A DNA stretch of 58,573 nucleotides from an uncultured Mycoplasmatota bacterium (GCA_946498975.1 CAMMQC010000001.1:64001-122573); one strand, 5' to 3'. Counted from the first letter of the stretch, positions 6,533 through 16,678 are shown. The notes: generated by a model from the sequence alone, not told the origin. Program-made: numbers and translations.

Positions 6533-7720
6533 TTATTTACCCTTTCTAATTAATCTTATCATAGAATAAGGAATAAGTCTTGTATCAAATGGTAATTTTA
6601 GTATTTCTTCTGGATGTCTTGCAACTTCAATTTTTTCATCATCTTCATTATAAATAGTTTCTATTTTATAAGGATAAATCTCTCCATTAGGTGTAAATAT
6701 CTCTACTTCATCACCTACTTTAAAGTAGTTACGTTCTTTTAAAACAATAGATTTCATCTTTTCATCATAACCTATTATAAGTCCTAAATACTCTTGATTA
6801 GATACTTCTTGTCTACCTGTATAATATTGATCAGTTACATCTGCTAGATGATTAAAATATTGACTAGTTGTATCACGATTAGCGACAGAGTCAAGGCGTT
6901 TTTGATATTCAAGTAATTTTTCATCAGTTAAGGTTCCATCATAAATACTATCTATTAAAAATCTATAACTACCAATAACTGTTGCAAGGTAATATAAACT
7001 TCTCATTCTTCCTTCTACTTTTAGAGAACTAACTCCAATATCTATTAAGTCTTTAATAAAGATTGCCATGTTTAAATCTTTAGTAGCAAGAGTAAATTTA
7101 TCATTACTATCATAATCGAAGGCAAAACGACATACTTGGGCACACCCTCCACGGTTTGCATCTCTATTAGTAACATAATTAGATAAAGCACATCTACCAC
7201 TAAAACAAGTACACATGGCTCCATGAATAAAGACTTCAGTCTCTAAATTAGTTATACTTGATATTTCTTTTATTTCTTCACGAGATAATTCTCTTGCAAG
7301 TACAATTCTACTTGCTCCTAAATCTCTATAAAACTTAGCACTGCTTATATTAGTAATAGAGTCTTGAGTTGAAATATGAACTTCTACTGATTTATAATTA
7401 TCTATTATATATTTAGCAAGATATAAATCACTAACAATAAAAGCATCAATACCTGCTTCTATAACTTCTTTAATATATTCTTCCATACCTTTTCTATCTT
7501 TATCATGAAAGACAATATTAGCGGTTAAATAGACTTTTTTACCTAAGTTATGAGCGAAAGTACACCCTTCTTTTAATTCATCTAAACTAAAATTAGTAGC
7601 ATTCGCTCTTAAACTTAATTTTTCTCCTCCAACATAAACAGCATCTGCACCATATAATAAGACTACTTTAAGTCTTTCTAAATCACCTGCTGGTGCTAGT
7701 AATTCTATTTTTTTCATCAT
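6533..7720 (-). CDS. yrrO: U32-family protein, YrrO/TrhP2-like tRNA hydroxylation factor
   Basis: It is annotated in the family as a collagenase-like peptidase. Characterised relatives (TrhP, RlhA) are prephenate-dependent RNA 5-hydroxylation enzymes; in Bacillus subtilis YrrN/YrrO act on uridine 34 of tRNA. The protein starts KKIELLAPAGDLERLKVVLLYGADAVYVGG. The conserved cysteine cluster is present (GAMCTCFSGRCALSNY...GGCAQVCRF, about residues 165-200) and would bind an iron-sulfur cluster. At 395 residues it has the usual length. Its partner lies 6 bp upstream, which supports the YrrN/YrrO assignment. Confidence 0.88.
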   Translation of the reverse strand: MMKKIELLAPAGDLERLKVVLLYGADAVYVGGEKLSLRANATNFSLDELKEGCTFAHNLGKKVYLTANIVFHDKDRKGMEEYIKEVIEAGIDAFIVSDLYLAKYIIDNYKSVEVHISTQDSITNISSAKFYRDLGASRIVLARELSREEIKEISSITNLETEVFIHGAMCTCFSGRCALSNYVTNRDANRGGCAQVCRFAFDYDSNDKFTLATKDLNMAIFIKDLIDIGVSSLKVEGRMRSLYYLATVIGSYRFLIDSIYDGTLTDEKLLEYQKRLDSVANRDTTSQYFNHLADVTDQYYTGRQEVSNQEYLGLIIGYDEKMKSIVLKERNYFKVGDEVEIFTPNGEIYPYKIETIYNEDDEKIEVARHPEEILKLPFDTRLIPYSMIRLIRKGK

Positions 7721-7725
7721 ATCAC

Positions 7726-8559
7726 CTACTTTACTTTATAAATAGTCTCTCTATATAAGAAACCTCTATTTCGTCCTGCTAACTCATCAATTTTTAACTT
7801 ATTAAATGAAACATAAGCTTTAATTAATTCCTTATATTCATCACTATTATAATCACCTTGTTCTATAATTCCATAATTTATACCACATTCTACTAATTCT
7901 TTAAATACATTACTTAGATTAAGACGTCTATTATAAAAGAAAGTTGTTCCATTACTATCTTCTTTAACAATAAATTCTTGTCCACTCTTTGGTTCTTTAA
8001 TAGTGATTATTTCACTCTTACTTTTATTTTTATTAGCAAAATAACTAGTAAGTAGATTTCTTCTAGACATTGCAACTACTGGATTACCAAGTAATAAAAT
8101 AAATAAATCACTTTTTGTATTATGTCTTATATTAAGTACTTCATCTTTAGTTATTTCATTAGATAAATATGCTCCTTTTACTCCTAAATCATAATATAAG
8201 TTAATAGTATCACTATTAGTAACCATATGTGTTCCATTATAGAGTAAGTTAATGTTTATTTTATTTTCTTTAACTAAATTAAGTATTGCTAAATCATAGA
8301 AGAAAACACCATCTATTTTTATACTCTCTAGTTCTTTTAACACACTAAGTAGATTATCTAATTCATTATTAAAAATCATTTTATTTATTACTACATATAG
8401 TAATTTATCAGTACTTTTTCTACATTCTCTTATATCAGAAATACTATAATATTTAAAATAATCAACAGAAAAGTTTTCTAATGGTAAAACAATCCCATCT
8501 AAGCCGTTATCTAAATATTCTAAATAATTATTGTCTCTTATTACACCCAAAAGTTTCAT
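7726..8559 (-). CDS. yrrN: U32-family-like protein, YrrN/TrhP1-like
   Basis: This 277-residue protein has a TIM-barrel-like pattern (DGIVLPLENFSVDYF, IDGVFFYDLAILNLVK, INLLYNGTHMVTN) and is a divergent U32 member without the cysteine cluster. It is placed 5 bp before the YrrO-like gene, as yrrN precedes yrrO in B. subtilis. The expected role is tRNA U34 hydroxylation together with its neighbour. It starts after GTAAAGGAATG, with the ATG 17 bases in. The family call rests partly on neighbourhood. Confidence 0.75.
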   Translation of the reverse strand: MKLLGVIRDNNYLEYLDNGLDGIVLPLENFSVDYFKYYSISDIRECRKSTDKLLYVVINKMIFNNELDNLLSVLKELESIKIDGVFFYDLAILNLVKENKININLLYNGTHMVTNSDTINLYYDLGVKGAYLSNEITKDEVLNIRHNTKSDLFILLLGNPVVAMSRRNLLTSYFANKNKSKSEIITIKEPKSGQEFIVKEDSNGTTFFYNRRLNLSNVFKELVECGINYGIIEQGDYNSDEYKELIKAYVSFNKLKIDELAGRNRGFLYRETIYKVK

Positions 8560-8604
8560 AGCACCATTCCTTTACGTAACATATTTTAACACAAATACCC
8601 CAAA

Positions 8605-8631
8605 GAAAAAAGAGGATGAATATTATTCCTC
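8605..8631 (-). terminator. Terminator at the end of ftsK
   Basis: On the minus strand GAGGA...TCCTC forms a 5-bp stem followed by TTTTTT. The left arm overlaps the last codons of ftsK. The short stem suggests partial termination before the downstream U32 genes. Confidence 0.55.
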
Positions 8632-10884
8632 ATCCCCATCATCTAACTTAACAAGTACTTCTCTAGGCTTAGAGCCATTAGGTGGTCCAATAATACCTCG
8701 CTCTTCTAATAGGTCAATAATTCTTGCTGCTCTATTATAACCAAGTTTAAATCTTCTTTGTAATAGCGAGGCACTTGCTTTCTGAGTTTCTATAACAAAC
8801 TCTACTATTTCATTATATAGAGGATCATCATATTCTTCAACTTGAGCCATATCCTCTTTTTGTGAGGCACTCTTCTCACTATCTCCTGATAAATTCATAA
8901 AGCTTTGATCATATTCAGCTTTTTGTTGTTCAACTGTATAATCAATAATTCTTTTAATCTCATCATCAGAAATAAAAGCACCTTGAATACGTTCTGGATC
9001 TGCTTCTCCCATTGGTAAGAATAACATATCACCTTTACCAAGTAATTTTTCTGCTCCAGTCATATCAAGAATTGTACGTGAATCTATACTACTAGATACA
9101 GCAAATGAAATACGGCTTGGAATATTCGCTTTAACAACACCAGTGATTACATCAGTTGATGGTCTTTGTGTTGCAATAATTAAGTGAATACCAGCAGCAC
9201 GAGCCATTTGGGTAATTCTCATAATAGATGCTTCTACATCTTTACTTGCAACTAACATAAGGTCTGCTAACTCGTCAATGATAACGACAATAAATGGCAT
9301 CTTTTTAATTTGTTCATCAGGTGGTAATGTTTTATTTTTCTTTTCTACATAATCATTGTAAGTTGCAATATTTTTAGTCTTAGTTTCACTAAAAGTATCA
9401 TAACGTCTTTCCATCTCTGCAACTATTTTAGATAAAGCAACAGAAGCTTCCTTAGGATCAGTAACAACTGGTCTCATCAAATGAGGAACACCGTTATAAC
9501 CAGAAAGTTCAACTTTTTTAGGGTCAACCATAACAAGTTTTACTTCATCAGGTTTCGCTCTCATTAAAATAGAACAAATAATACCATTAATACATACAGA
9601 TTTACCAGAACCAGTAGAACCTGCTACTAAAAGGTGAGGTGTTTTATTAATTTCACACCATATAACATTACCCATAATATTTTTACCTAAAGGACATAGA
9701 AGTTTAGAACCATCAAGTGACTTAGGTACTTTCTCTAACACTTCTCTAAATGATACAGAAGCAGTCTCTTTATTAGCAATTTCTATACCTACTGTATTCT
9801 TACCAGGAATAGGAGCTTGTATTCTAACATCTTTAGTAGCAATGGCTAAAGCTATTTCTCTATGAATTGATAAAAGTTTACTAACCTTAGTACCAGAATG
9901 AAGTTCTAACTCATACTGAGTAACAGTAGGACCAATATGTACTTCTACTACTTTACCAATAATATTAAAGTCTTTTAATACTTTCTCAAGTATTTCTATA
10001 TTCTTTTCAATTAAACTTTGATTAACACTATTTTTCTTTTTCTTAGGAGCATCTAACAAATTAATAGATGGTAAAACATAATTATGTTTAACAGTAGTTT
10101 TATTAGTAGACTCTTTATTTTCATCACTAACATCATTATTCTCAGTAACTTCTTCATTTACCTTAGCTTTAGTTAACTCGTCTATACTAGATATAACAAT
10201 TTTCTTATCATCATCTTTTATCTCACCCATAACAGGTTCCTCATTACCTGTAATAATAGGTTTCTTACTATCAGGTTCTTCTTCCTTATTCTTATCTCTT
10301 TTAGGGAACTTCTCTTTAGCCTTACTTGCTTTATCTTTAACAAAATCAACAATAGAGAATCCTGTAAATAATGAAAATCCTATAATAATTAAAGTCCAAG
10401 CGATTATCTGCATTCCCCTATATGAAAATAACATCATAAATAAGACTCCAAAAGTACAACCAATAATACCTCCCCCAATTGCATTAGGTCTAGCACCTTT
10501 CATAACATCTGAAAAAGAGTTAATTAACTGATTAGTTGTTTCACTAAATACTTTAATAGCATTACTATCATTTTGTAATATAAAATTTTCATGCATTAAG
10601 ACTAATACTCCAATTAATAATAAATATATACCTAACATCTTAGTTGTAAATAAGTTAGGCCACTCTCTATTTATAATCAAATATACACCTAATACTAAAA
10701 ATACCACTAATAAAGGAACATACAATCCTCCTACAAGAAATATTGCAAAGGATGCAATCATATTACCAACAGGGCCATATCTACCAATACCAAGAATCGC
10801 TGCTAAAACAAGTAATACACCATATAATTCTGTAGCATGAGCAAAACCTTTTTTAGTTTCTTTCTTTTTCTTTCTTTTTGCCAT
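8623..10884 (-). CDS. ftsK: DNA translocase FtsK/SpoIIIE
   Basis: This hexameric membrane-tethered motor clears chromosomal DNA through the division septum. The N-terminus has four hydrophobic spans within about residues 20-175, then a charged linker (KDKASKAKEKFPKRDKNK and onward). The motor domain follows: Walker A GSTGSGKSV near residue 425, VMVDPKKVELSGYNGVPHL, Walker B FIVVIIDELADLM, and ATQRPSTDVITGVVKANIP. The C-terminal winged-helix gamma domain (LLQRRFKLGYNRAARIIDLLEERGIIGPPNG) reads the orienting DNA motif. An upstream in-frame ATG lies at 10908, but GAGAG spacing favours MAKRKKKKE at 10884. Confidence 0.96.
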   Translation of the reverse strand: MAKRKKKKETKKGFAHATELYGVLLVLAAILGIGRYGPVGNMIASFAIFLVGGLYVPLLVVFLVLGVYLIINREWPNLFTTKMLGIYLLLIGVLVLMHENFILQNDSNAIKVFSETTNQLINSFSDVMKGARPNAIGGGIIGCTFGVLFMMLFSYRGMQIIAWTLIIIGFSLFTGFSIVDFVKDKASKAKEKFPKRDKNKEEEPDSKKPIITGNEEPVMGEIKDDDKKIVISSIDELTKAKVNEEVTENNDVSDENKESTNKTTVKHNYVLPSINLLDAPKKKKNSVNQSLIEKNIEILEKVLKDFNIIGKVVEVHIGPTVTQYELELHSGTKVSKLLSIHREIALAIATKDVRIQAPIPGKNTVGIEIANKETASVSFREVLEKVPKSLDGSKLLCPLGKNIMGNVIWCEINKTPHLLVAGSTGSGKSVCINGIICSILMRAKPDEVKLVMVDPKKVELSGYNGVPHLMRPVVTDPKEASVALSKIVAEMERRYDTFSETKTKNIATYNDYVEKKNKTLPPDEQIKKMPFIVVIIDELADLMLVASKDVEASIMRITQMARAAGIHLIIATQRPSTDVITGVVKANIPSRISFAVSSSIDSRTILDMTGAEKLLGKGDMLFLPMGEADPERIQGAFISDDEIKRIIDYTVEQQKAEYDQSFMNLSGDSEKSASQKEDMAQVEEYDDPLYNEIVEFVIETQKASASLLQRRFKLGYNRAARIIDLLEERGIIGPPNGSKPREVLVKLDDGDEE

Positions 10885-10953
10885 AACCATCACTCTCTTT
10901 CGTATCATTACTACTCAAGTATAACAAAACTAAAGAATAATTTAAAGAGATTG

Positions 10954-11526
10954 TCACTCATTTGACACTTTTATTTTATTTAAAACATCCATAACTTCAT
11001 AAAAGACTTTATGACTATTATCTTTTTCTTTACTCATATTAGGTCCTACAAAATCATTGATTTCTTTTAATACTAAATCTATATTATCCTTATTAACTTT
11101 ATCCCTAATCAATTGTAAACAAGTATTTTTATAACCTCTTACCATAATACCTGCTAAAGCTTTATAATATGATTTTTCTGGCAAGTTAGATTTCTTATAG
11201 AAATACATTGCCATTTCATCCGTCATTTTTCTTTTATTAGTTAAAATTATTTTATTAGTCCTAAATACACCATTAGGAGCAGAGTTACTTGAAACATTAA
11301 TAATCTCTGCATCCTCTGGTATTATTACATCATATAAAGTATCTCCTCTAACTAACCATCTAAATATCTTATCTTCAGTCGAAAAATTAAATCCACCCAT
11401 TTCTTTAGGATTATTAGCATTAGGATTAAAGTTTTTGGCAATATTTACTTCATCAATTTTATATTTTAAGTTATTATTAGCACCACTAACGTCATCAAAC
11501 ATAACTTTTAAATACTTTGCACTCAT
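10954..11526 (-). CDS. Protein of unknown function
   Basis: This 190-residue soluble protein has no recognisable signal or membrane segment. The segment EDKIFRWLVRGDTLYDVIIPEDAEI (given here only as its position, about residues 50-75) has the look of a phage-like or pentapeptide-associated domain, but I cannot name a family. It starts after AGGAAGTG. It lies 16 bp after the AlbA_2 regulator gene on the same strand and is probably cotranscribed with it. Confidence 0.6.
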   Translation of the reverse strand: MSAKYLKVMFDDVSGANNNLKYKIDEVNIAKNFNPNANNPKEMGGFNFSTEDKIFRWLVRGDTLYDVIIPEDAEIINVSSNSAPNGVFRTNKIILTNKRKMTDEMAMYFYKKSNLPEKSYYKALAGIMVRGYKNTCLQLIRDKVNKDNIDLVLKEINDFVGPNMSKEKDNSHKVFYEVMDVLNKIKVSNE

Positions 11527-11542
11527 ATAATTATTACACTTC

Positions 11543-13114
11543 CTATTTTTTATTATCTCTAACAGTTACATATTTCTGATTTCTAGCATTAATACTTTTT
11601 TTATTAGTATATTCTAATTTTCCTTCATCAATTAAAGGCTTAATAAAATTAGAGGAAATATATTGTCTTGACTTTATTTTAATATAATTACTTATTTCTT
11701 TAGCAGTCCTTGGCTTAGTACAAAACTCTAAAATCATTAATTTATATTTTTTTAAATCACTATTTTGTTGTCCAGTTTGTTGTCCACTTTGTGTATCACT
11801 AACTGCATCACTTTTCCCATTATATATGGTATTTTGTTGTCCACCAACTTGTTCACTAATACTATCAAGTTCGAAATTCATACTATTCCTAAATATAACT
11901 TTAAAACTTCCTCTTTCTTCATAAAATTCTGGTTCAGGTAATTCATACTTTTCCATTTCTCTTTTCATAGTAGGAATACCTGTATGCCTATTTTCTATAA
12001 CAGAACCTTTTTCTTCTAATATTCTAACTATTGTAGGATTCCTTGACTCCATTATAGTATCAGTTCCAAGTTTTTCTATTTTATTAGCACCATATAATGC
12101 TCCAGGATTTAAAATCTCTACTCTATCTTCATACATATAAACAGAAATAAAGGCGCTTTCTGTTTCTTTACTATAATCCCTGTGGATTAAAGCGTTGGCA
12201 ACAGCCTCTCTTAATGCTTCTAAAGGATATTCAGTTCTATTTTCTCTTTTACCATTAGAATCTATTATTACTCTAGTCTTCATATTTCTTCTTAAAAATC
12301 TCATAGTACCATCAAGCATCTCTTCTATAGTTCCCTCTACTCTTTGATTATCAATAAATCTTTCTCCTAAAGAGCCAACATCACCTAATTTTGTTCCTGG
12401 TATGACAGAACAAGCGACAAATAATTGTGGATAAAAACTTTGAGGATAATCACCAAAAATAAGTGTTCCTGCAAGTGTTGGATATATTTTATTGTTATCG
12501 CTATCAACTATACCACATAGTTTTAAATTTTTTTCATAACTGTTTTTAGAAAAGTTTGGTTTTAACTCTTTTATTTTATTAAGATATTCTTTTAAACTTT
12601 CTTTATTTAAATCTTCAATACTAGATTTTTTAGTTGGTCTTGTATCTTCAAAAATATGATCATTATAACTTTCAAAAGCATAAATCTCATAATCAGTCAA
12701 TAACTCATCTCTATCACCTTCTCTTGTATAAGAACCTGCTTTTAATCCTTTAGGTTTATAATAACAAGGCTTTTTATTTTGTCTTAATTCTTCAATTTTT
12801 ACTGCAAGAATATTCTTACCTTCAAACTCAAGTGGTAGTATATCCGTTCTAACTCTAGGAACCATAGCATCACTACATAAAGAAGTTATTTGTTTCTGTA
12901 AATCATTAATATCATAAACACCTTCTGTTTTAAAATTATCATCTTCATTTAAGCCAAAAATAATAATGCCACCATATTTATTAGAAAAACTAGATATTGT
13001 ATCATAACAATTTTTAGGAAAACCTAATAAAGCACTCTTAGCTTCTATTCTATTAGTCTCTGTATTATATTTTCTTAAAATTTTTATTGCATCTATTACT
13101 TCATTTTTTTCCAT
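11543..13114 (-). CDS. AlbA_2/Schlafen-type ATP-binding regulator
   Basis: Residues about 15-130 form the AlbA_2 domain (IEAKSALLGFPKNCYD, KYGGIIIFGLNED, KPCYYKPKGLKAGSYTREGD). The middle holds the ATPase-like block EALREAVANALIHRDYS, and VEILNPGAL follows. The C-terminus is winged-helix-like (RTAKEISNYIKIKSRQYIS). Members are predicted DNA-binding regulators and are often carried in accessory regions. Between these parts is a Gln-rich linker (GGQQN, SGQQTGQQN). Start: AATGGAGGTG 8 bases before ATG. A second member of the family lies at 20860-22164. Confidence 0.85.
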   Translation of the reverse strand: MEKNEVIDAIKILRKYNTETNRIEAKSALLGFPKNCYDTISSFSNKYGGIIIFGLNEDDNFKTEGVYDINDLQKQITSLCSDAMVPRVRTDILPLEFEGKNILAVKIEELRQNKKPCYYKPKGLKAGSYTREGDRDELLTDYEIYAFESYNDHIFEDTRPTKKSSIEDLNKESLKEYLNKIKELKPNFSKNSYEKNLKLCGIVDSDNNKIYPTLAGTLIFGDYPQSFYPQLFVACSVIPGTKLGDVGSLGERFIDNQRVEGTIEEMLDGTMRFLRRNMKTRVIIDSNGKRENRTEYPLEALREAVANALIHRDYSKETESAFISVYMYEDRVEILNPGALYGANKIEKLGTDTIMESRNPTIVRILEEKGSVIENRHTGIPTMKREMEKYELPEPEFYEERGSFKVIFRNSMNFELDSISEQVGGQQNTIYNGKSDAVSDTQSGQQTGQQNSDLKKYKLMILEFCTKPRTAKEISNYIKIKSRQYISSNFIKPLIDEGKLEYTNKKSINARNQKYVTVRDNKK

Positions 13115-13138
13115 TCTGTAGCACCTCCATTTAATATA

Positions 13139-14095
13139 CTAAAAGAATAACATATATACATAATAAAGGACAAATACTATTAACATAATAGTTCCTTCTT
13201 TTTTACTAACTTCTCTTTCACTTCTTGCAAAGATAAACAAAAGAAATGAAGATAAGAATACTGCAAGTATATCAATAAAACTAAAACCTTTTAAGACAAT
13301 ATCACCATATATAAGAATAGGTAGTCCTAAAACTATACATATATTAAAGATATTAGTACCAATAATATTTCCAATAGCCATATCAAACTCACCTTTTCTA
13401 GCACTTGTTACAGTCATAATCATCTCAGGTAAGCTTGTTCCTATTACGATAGCAGTCATAGTAATTGCTTTCTCACTTATATTTAGTCCACTTGCAATCG
13501 CTTTAGCAGAGTCTACAATCATCTCACTACTATAAACTATTAAGATAATTGTAACAACTAAAAGTAGACAAGACATAATAGCAGAATACTTACTTATTAC
13601 TTGTTCCTCATCTTTTTTATTCTTTTTAAATAACATTCCTACTAAATAAAGAACAAACATACAAAATAATAAAATTAAAATAAAACTATCATTTCTTGAA
13701 AAAGTATTTGAAGTTATTGGATTAAATACTGCATCAAGCATTAAAAAAGAGAAAGCTGTTGTAACAATAAAAAGTAATGGTAATTCTTTTTTAACAGTAG
13801 CATGTCTTACTTTAATAGGCCTTAAGAAACTAGCAAGTCCTATAATTAAGAAAACATTTACAATCGAGCTACCTACAACATTTGCAAAAGCCATAACTCC
13901 ATCACCATTTGCAACACTTCTAAAAGATATAGCAACTTCAGGAGCACAAGTACCAAATGATACTATTGTTAATGCAATTAACATCTTAGGTACTCTTAAC
14001 TTTAAAGCTAATGAAGAAGCAGCATCTACTAAAACATCTGATGATTTAATGATTATTACAAAGCCTATTAATAAAATAACTATATCTAAAAGCAT
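13139..14095 (-). CDS. Calcium/sodium antiporter, YrbG-like
   Basis: This membrane exchanger of the CaCA superfamily has ten hydrophobic segments in two inverted halves. The two alpha repeats are visible: SFGTCAPEVAISFRSV near residues 45-60, and IGTSLPEMIMTVTSA with GNIIGTNIFNICIVLG near 220-260. Both hold the acidic residue that coordinates Ca2+. At 318 residues it has the normal bacterial length. It lies 24 bp upstream of the AlbA_2 gene on the same strand. Ion preference cannot be read from the sequence. Confidence 0.9.
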   Translation of the reverse strand: MLLDIVILLIGFVIIIKSSDVLVDAASSLALKLRVPKMLIALTIVSFGTCAPEVAISFRSVANGDGVMAFANVVGSSIVNVFLIIGLASFLRPIKVRHATVKKELPLLFIVTTAFSFLMLDAVFNPITSNTFSRNDSFILILLFCMFVLYLVGMLFKKNKKDEEQVISKYSAIMSCLLLVVTIILIVYSSEMIVDSAKAIASGLNISEKAITMTAIVIGTSLPEMIMTVTSARKGEFDMAIGNIIGTNIFNICIVLGLPILIYGDIVLKGFSFIDILAVFLSSFLLFIFARSEREVSKKEGTIMLIVFVLYYVYMLFF

Positions 14096-14234
14096 ATCAT
14101 CACTTCTTTCTATCTTTAATAATAGTATAATTTATTTTAATACATCTTACAAACAAAAGAGATTAACTTTACACTAATATTATTAACAGAAAAAAATATT
14201 TTACTAAAAAAGAGTAATGTTTTAATACACTACC

Positions 14235-15251
14235 CTATCTAGTTAATATTTTATTCTTATCATCAAATTCATCTATAGTATCATCAACTATTCCTAAGAC
14301 TTCATTAAAGGCTCTTATATTACTATTTACATCGTGATGAGATTTAATACTGTAGCTCTTAATATCTAATACATCTTCTACTTTTCTTTGGGAAGAAGTA
14401 AGAACCATACCATCTGATTTACCTTCAAAAAACATTTCATTAAAAATACACATCAAAATTCCTTGTTTATTACCAGTCATAATCGCTTCTTTTATAACAC
14501 TACTGTCAATACTTGTTAATATATTTTTAAAACTATTTAATCTTTTAACCGCTTCCACATTATCAGTACAAAATACATTTTTAATAAAATTCTCATCATA
14601 AAGATGTAACTTTTCTTCTGGAATACCACCTGGTATAGCGATATCATAATCCATATGAGAATTACTACTAATGCCTTCATAAACATTTTTAATTATAAAA
14701 TCAGAAAGTACTTTAAATTTTTTTCTAATCTCAGGATAAAACATTTTAATAGAAGCAAATTTAGTACCATCATATGGAGAGGCTATGTTATAAACATTTG
14801 TCTTTTTAAAAGTTTCTCTGTTTTTAAAGAATCTTGGAACATAAAAGTTCATAACACTACATTTAGATAGTCCAATTATATTAACTGAATTAGTATTTGG
14901 AAGTAAAGCTAATGACTCAACATATTTTGCAAATAATTTAGCATCTTCAATAATAGGTGCATCTGCATCCATCAAGAATAATTTTATATCATAGTTACCA
15001 TTACATCTTTCATAATGACTAATAACATTATCTATTCTAACTTCTGTTTCCTTTATATTAGAAAAATCTTCAGAATGATTTTCAACCCTAGACCCTTGAT
15101 CAATTATAATATAGTTTATCTTACCATTATCATTAATTATTCTTTTATAACTAGCAATAGCAAAACTTCTACCTATATCTTTTAAATTATCACTTTGTGT
15201 CCAATCATTCTTTTCTAAATCCCATTTAGCGAAAATATCTATAGTTCCCAT
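14235..15251 (-). CDS. Predicted alpha/beta-hydrolase-like protein
   Basis: I recognise no close family. VNIIGLSKCSVMNFYVP (about residues 123-139) looks like a beta-strand and nucleophile elbow, G-L-S-K-C, in place of the usual G-x-S-x-G. Near the C-terminus, SDGMVLTSSQ and SIKSHHDVNSN could supply the acid and His of a lipase-type triad. No signal peptide is seen, so it is probably cytoplasmic. It has its own promoter (15277-15305). The fold call is inference from motif order only. Confidence 0.5.
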   Translation of the reverse strand: MGTIDIFAKWDLEKNDWTQSDNLKDIGRSFAIASYKRIINDNGKINYIIIDQGSRVENHSEDFSNIKETEVRIDNVISHYERCNGNYDIKLFLMDADAPIIEDAKLFAKYVESLALLPNTNSVNIIGLSKCSVMNFYVPRFFKNRETFKKTNVYNIASPYDGTKFASIKMFYPEIRKKFKVLSDFIIKNVYEGISSNSHMDYDIAIPGGIPEEKLHLYDENFIKNVFCTDNVEAVKRLNSFKNILTSIDSSVIKEAIMTGNKQGILMCIFNEMFFEGKSDGMVLTSSQRKVEDVLDIKSYSIKSHHDVNSNIRAFNEVLGIVDDTIDEFDDKNKILTR

Positions 15252-15276
15252 AGTTTTCCCTCTTTCTTGGCTACAT

Positions 15277-15305
15277 ATTATATCATAATATTATAAAAGA
15301 GTAAA
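15277..15305 (-). promoter_or_regulatory. Sigma-A-type promoter for the hydrolase-like gene
   Basis: On the minus strand TTTACT (15305-15300), a 17-base spacer and TATAAT (15282-15277) are present. They lie about 25 bases before the start codon and downstream of the superoxide dismutase gene. Confidence 0.6.
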
Positions 15306-15311
15306 TAAAAA

Positions 15312-15920
15312 CTACTTCATCAAACTATTATAAAGTTTACTAGCATTAGTAAAATCTGCTATTATCAAGAAGTTATCAATATAGTTTCCTTTTTCATTCT
15401 TATAATTTAAATAATAAGCATGTTCCCATATATCCATATTAAATAATGGAATAAACCCAAAAGACTGTGGTAGTTCTTGATTAGATAAATTTATAATATC
15501 TAGAGAACCATCACTTGTTACTACTAAGAAGGTATAACCTGAACCCTTTAAACTCATGGCTTTATTTTTAAACTCTAAAAAGAATTTATCAATACTTCCA
15601 TATTTCTTATCTATATCTTCTTTTAACTTCCCATTTGGTAATACTCTATTAGGACTCATACTCTTCCAGTATAAGTTATGATTTAAAACACCACCTAAAT
15701 TATATAGAATGTCTACTCTACCACTTTCATTAAATTCATCTAAATGATAGTATAATTCATTTATACCATAACGATAATCAAAATTATTTTTTGCTAACAA
15801 TTCATTTAATTTATTCAAATAATTCTGTTCATGTTTATGATAATGTAGTCCCATTGTATGAGTATCAATATATGGCTCTAAATCTTGAAATAAATAAGGT
15901 AGTGTAGGCAATTTATACAT
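15312..15920 (-). CDS. sodA: Superoxide dismutase, Fe/Mn family
   Basis: It converts superoxide to oxygen and peroxide. All four metal ligands are present: H26 (in GLHYHKH), the His of GGVLNHNLYW (about residue 82), and D and H of NMDIWEHAYY (about 164 and 168). Length (202) is standard. The LPYLFQDLEPYID start matches the family N-terminus. TTGGAGTTG precedes the ATG. Fe versus Mn use cannot be decided here. The same window also encodes superoxide reductase, so two superoxide defences coexist. Confidence 0.94.
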   Translation of the reverse strand: MYKLPTLPYLFQDLEPYIDTHTMGLHYHKHEQNYLNKLNELLAKNNFDYRYGINELYYHLDEFNESGRVDILYNLGGVLNHNLYWKSMSPNRVLPNGKLKEDIDKKYGSIDKFFLEFKNKAMSLKGSGYTFLVVTSDGSLDIINLSNQELPQSFGFIPLFNMDIWEHAYYLNYKNEKGNYIDNFLIIADFTNASKLYNSLMK

Positions 15921-16036
15921 AAAATCAACTCCAATAATAGTTTATGTAAAACGTCTAATTATGTCATTATCTTGATAAAATATTTAAAGATAACTATTTT
16001 TTTGATAAACTATAAGTATTAAAGGAGTTAAGAGTC

Positions 16037-16666
16037 ATGAAGAAGTATAAAGATTATTTAAATAAAGATCATAAATTTGATAAAAAAACTATGTTAGGAA
16101 TATTTTGTTTAATAATAGTAATATCAGGAATGTTTGGATGGCTCTACGAAGTAGTATTTTATTATTTTAATAGTGGTATGACTGAAATATACTGGCGTGG
16201 AGGTAATTTCTTACCATGGATAAATATTTATGCTATGGGTGCTATATTGATATATGTTTTAACTTATAAGAAAAGAAAGAATCCTTTATTTGTTTTTATT
16301 ATAAGTATGATTTCTACTGGAATACTTGAATATATTGGTGGAGTCTTTATGGAACATATCATGCATATAAAGTGTTGGGATTATACTAATGAAATATTAA
16401 GCTTTGGTAATATTAATGGTTATGTATGTCTAAGAAGTGTTTTAGTCTTTGGATTATCAGCTTTATTATTAATGTATTTAATAGTACCACTTTGTTTTTA
16501 TCTAGCACAGAAGATGCCTAAAAAAGCCTTTTTAATATTAAGTTATACAATATGTGCTATCTTTCTATTCGATGAATTATATAATCTAATATTTGCTAAT
16601 CTATTAAATCTACCTAGAGCATCTGAAATTTATAAAGAACTAGGATTTAAGTACTTATATTTTTAA
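16037..16666 (+). CDS. PF06541-type membrane protein (putative ABC permease, CmpB-like)
   Basis: A five- to six-span membrane protein of 209 residues. The family pattern is clear: GMFGWLYEVVFYYF, YWRGGNFLPWINIYAMGA, GILEYIGGVFMEHIMHIKCWDY and NINGYVCLRS. The family is annotated as a putative ABC permease, but no biochemical role is known to me. It is monocistronic on the plus strand, diverges from sodA, has AAAGGAG before the ATG and is followed by a terminator. Confidence 0.82.
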   Translation: MKKYKDYLNKDHKFDKKTMLGIFCLIIVISGMFGWLYEVVFYYFNSGMTEIYWRGGNFLPWINIYAMGAILIYVLTYKKRKNPLFVFIISMISTGILEYIGGVFMEHIMHIKCWDYTNEILSFGNINGYVCLRSVLVFGLSALLLMYLIVPLCFYLAQKMPKKAFLILSYTICAIFLFDELYNLIFANLLNLPRASEIYKELGFKYLYF

Positions 16667-16678
16667 ATATAACTAACC

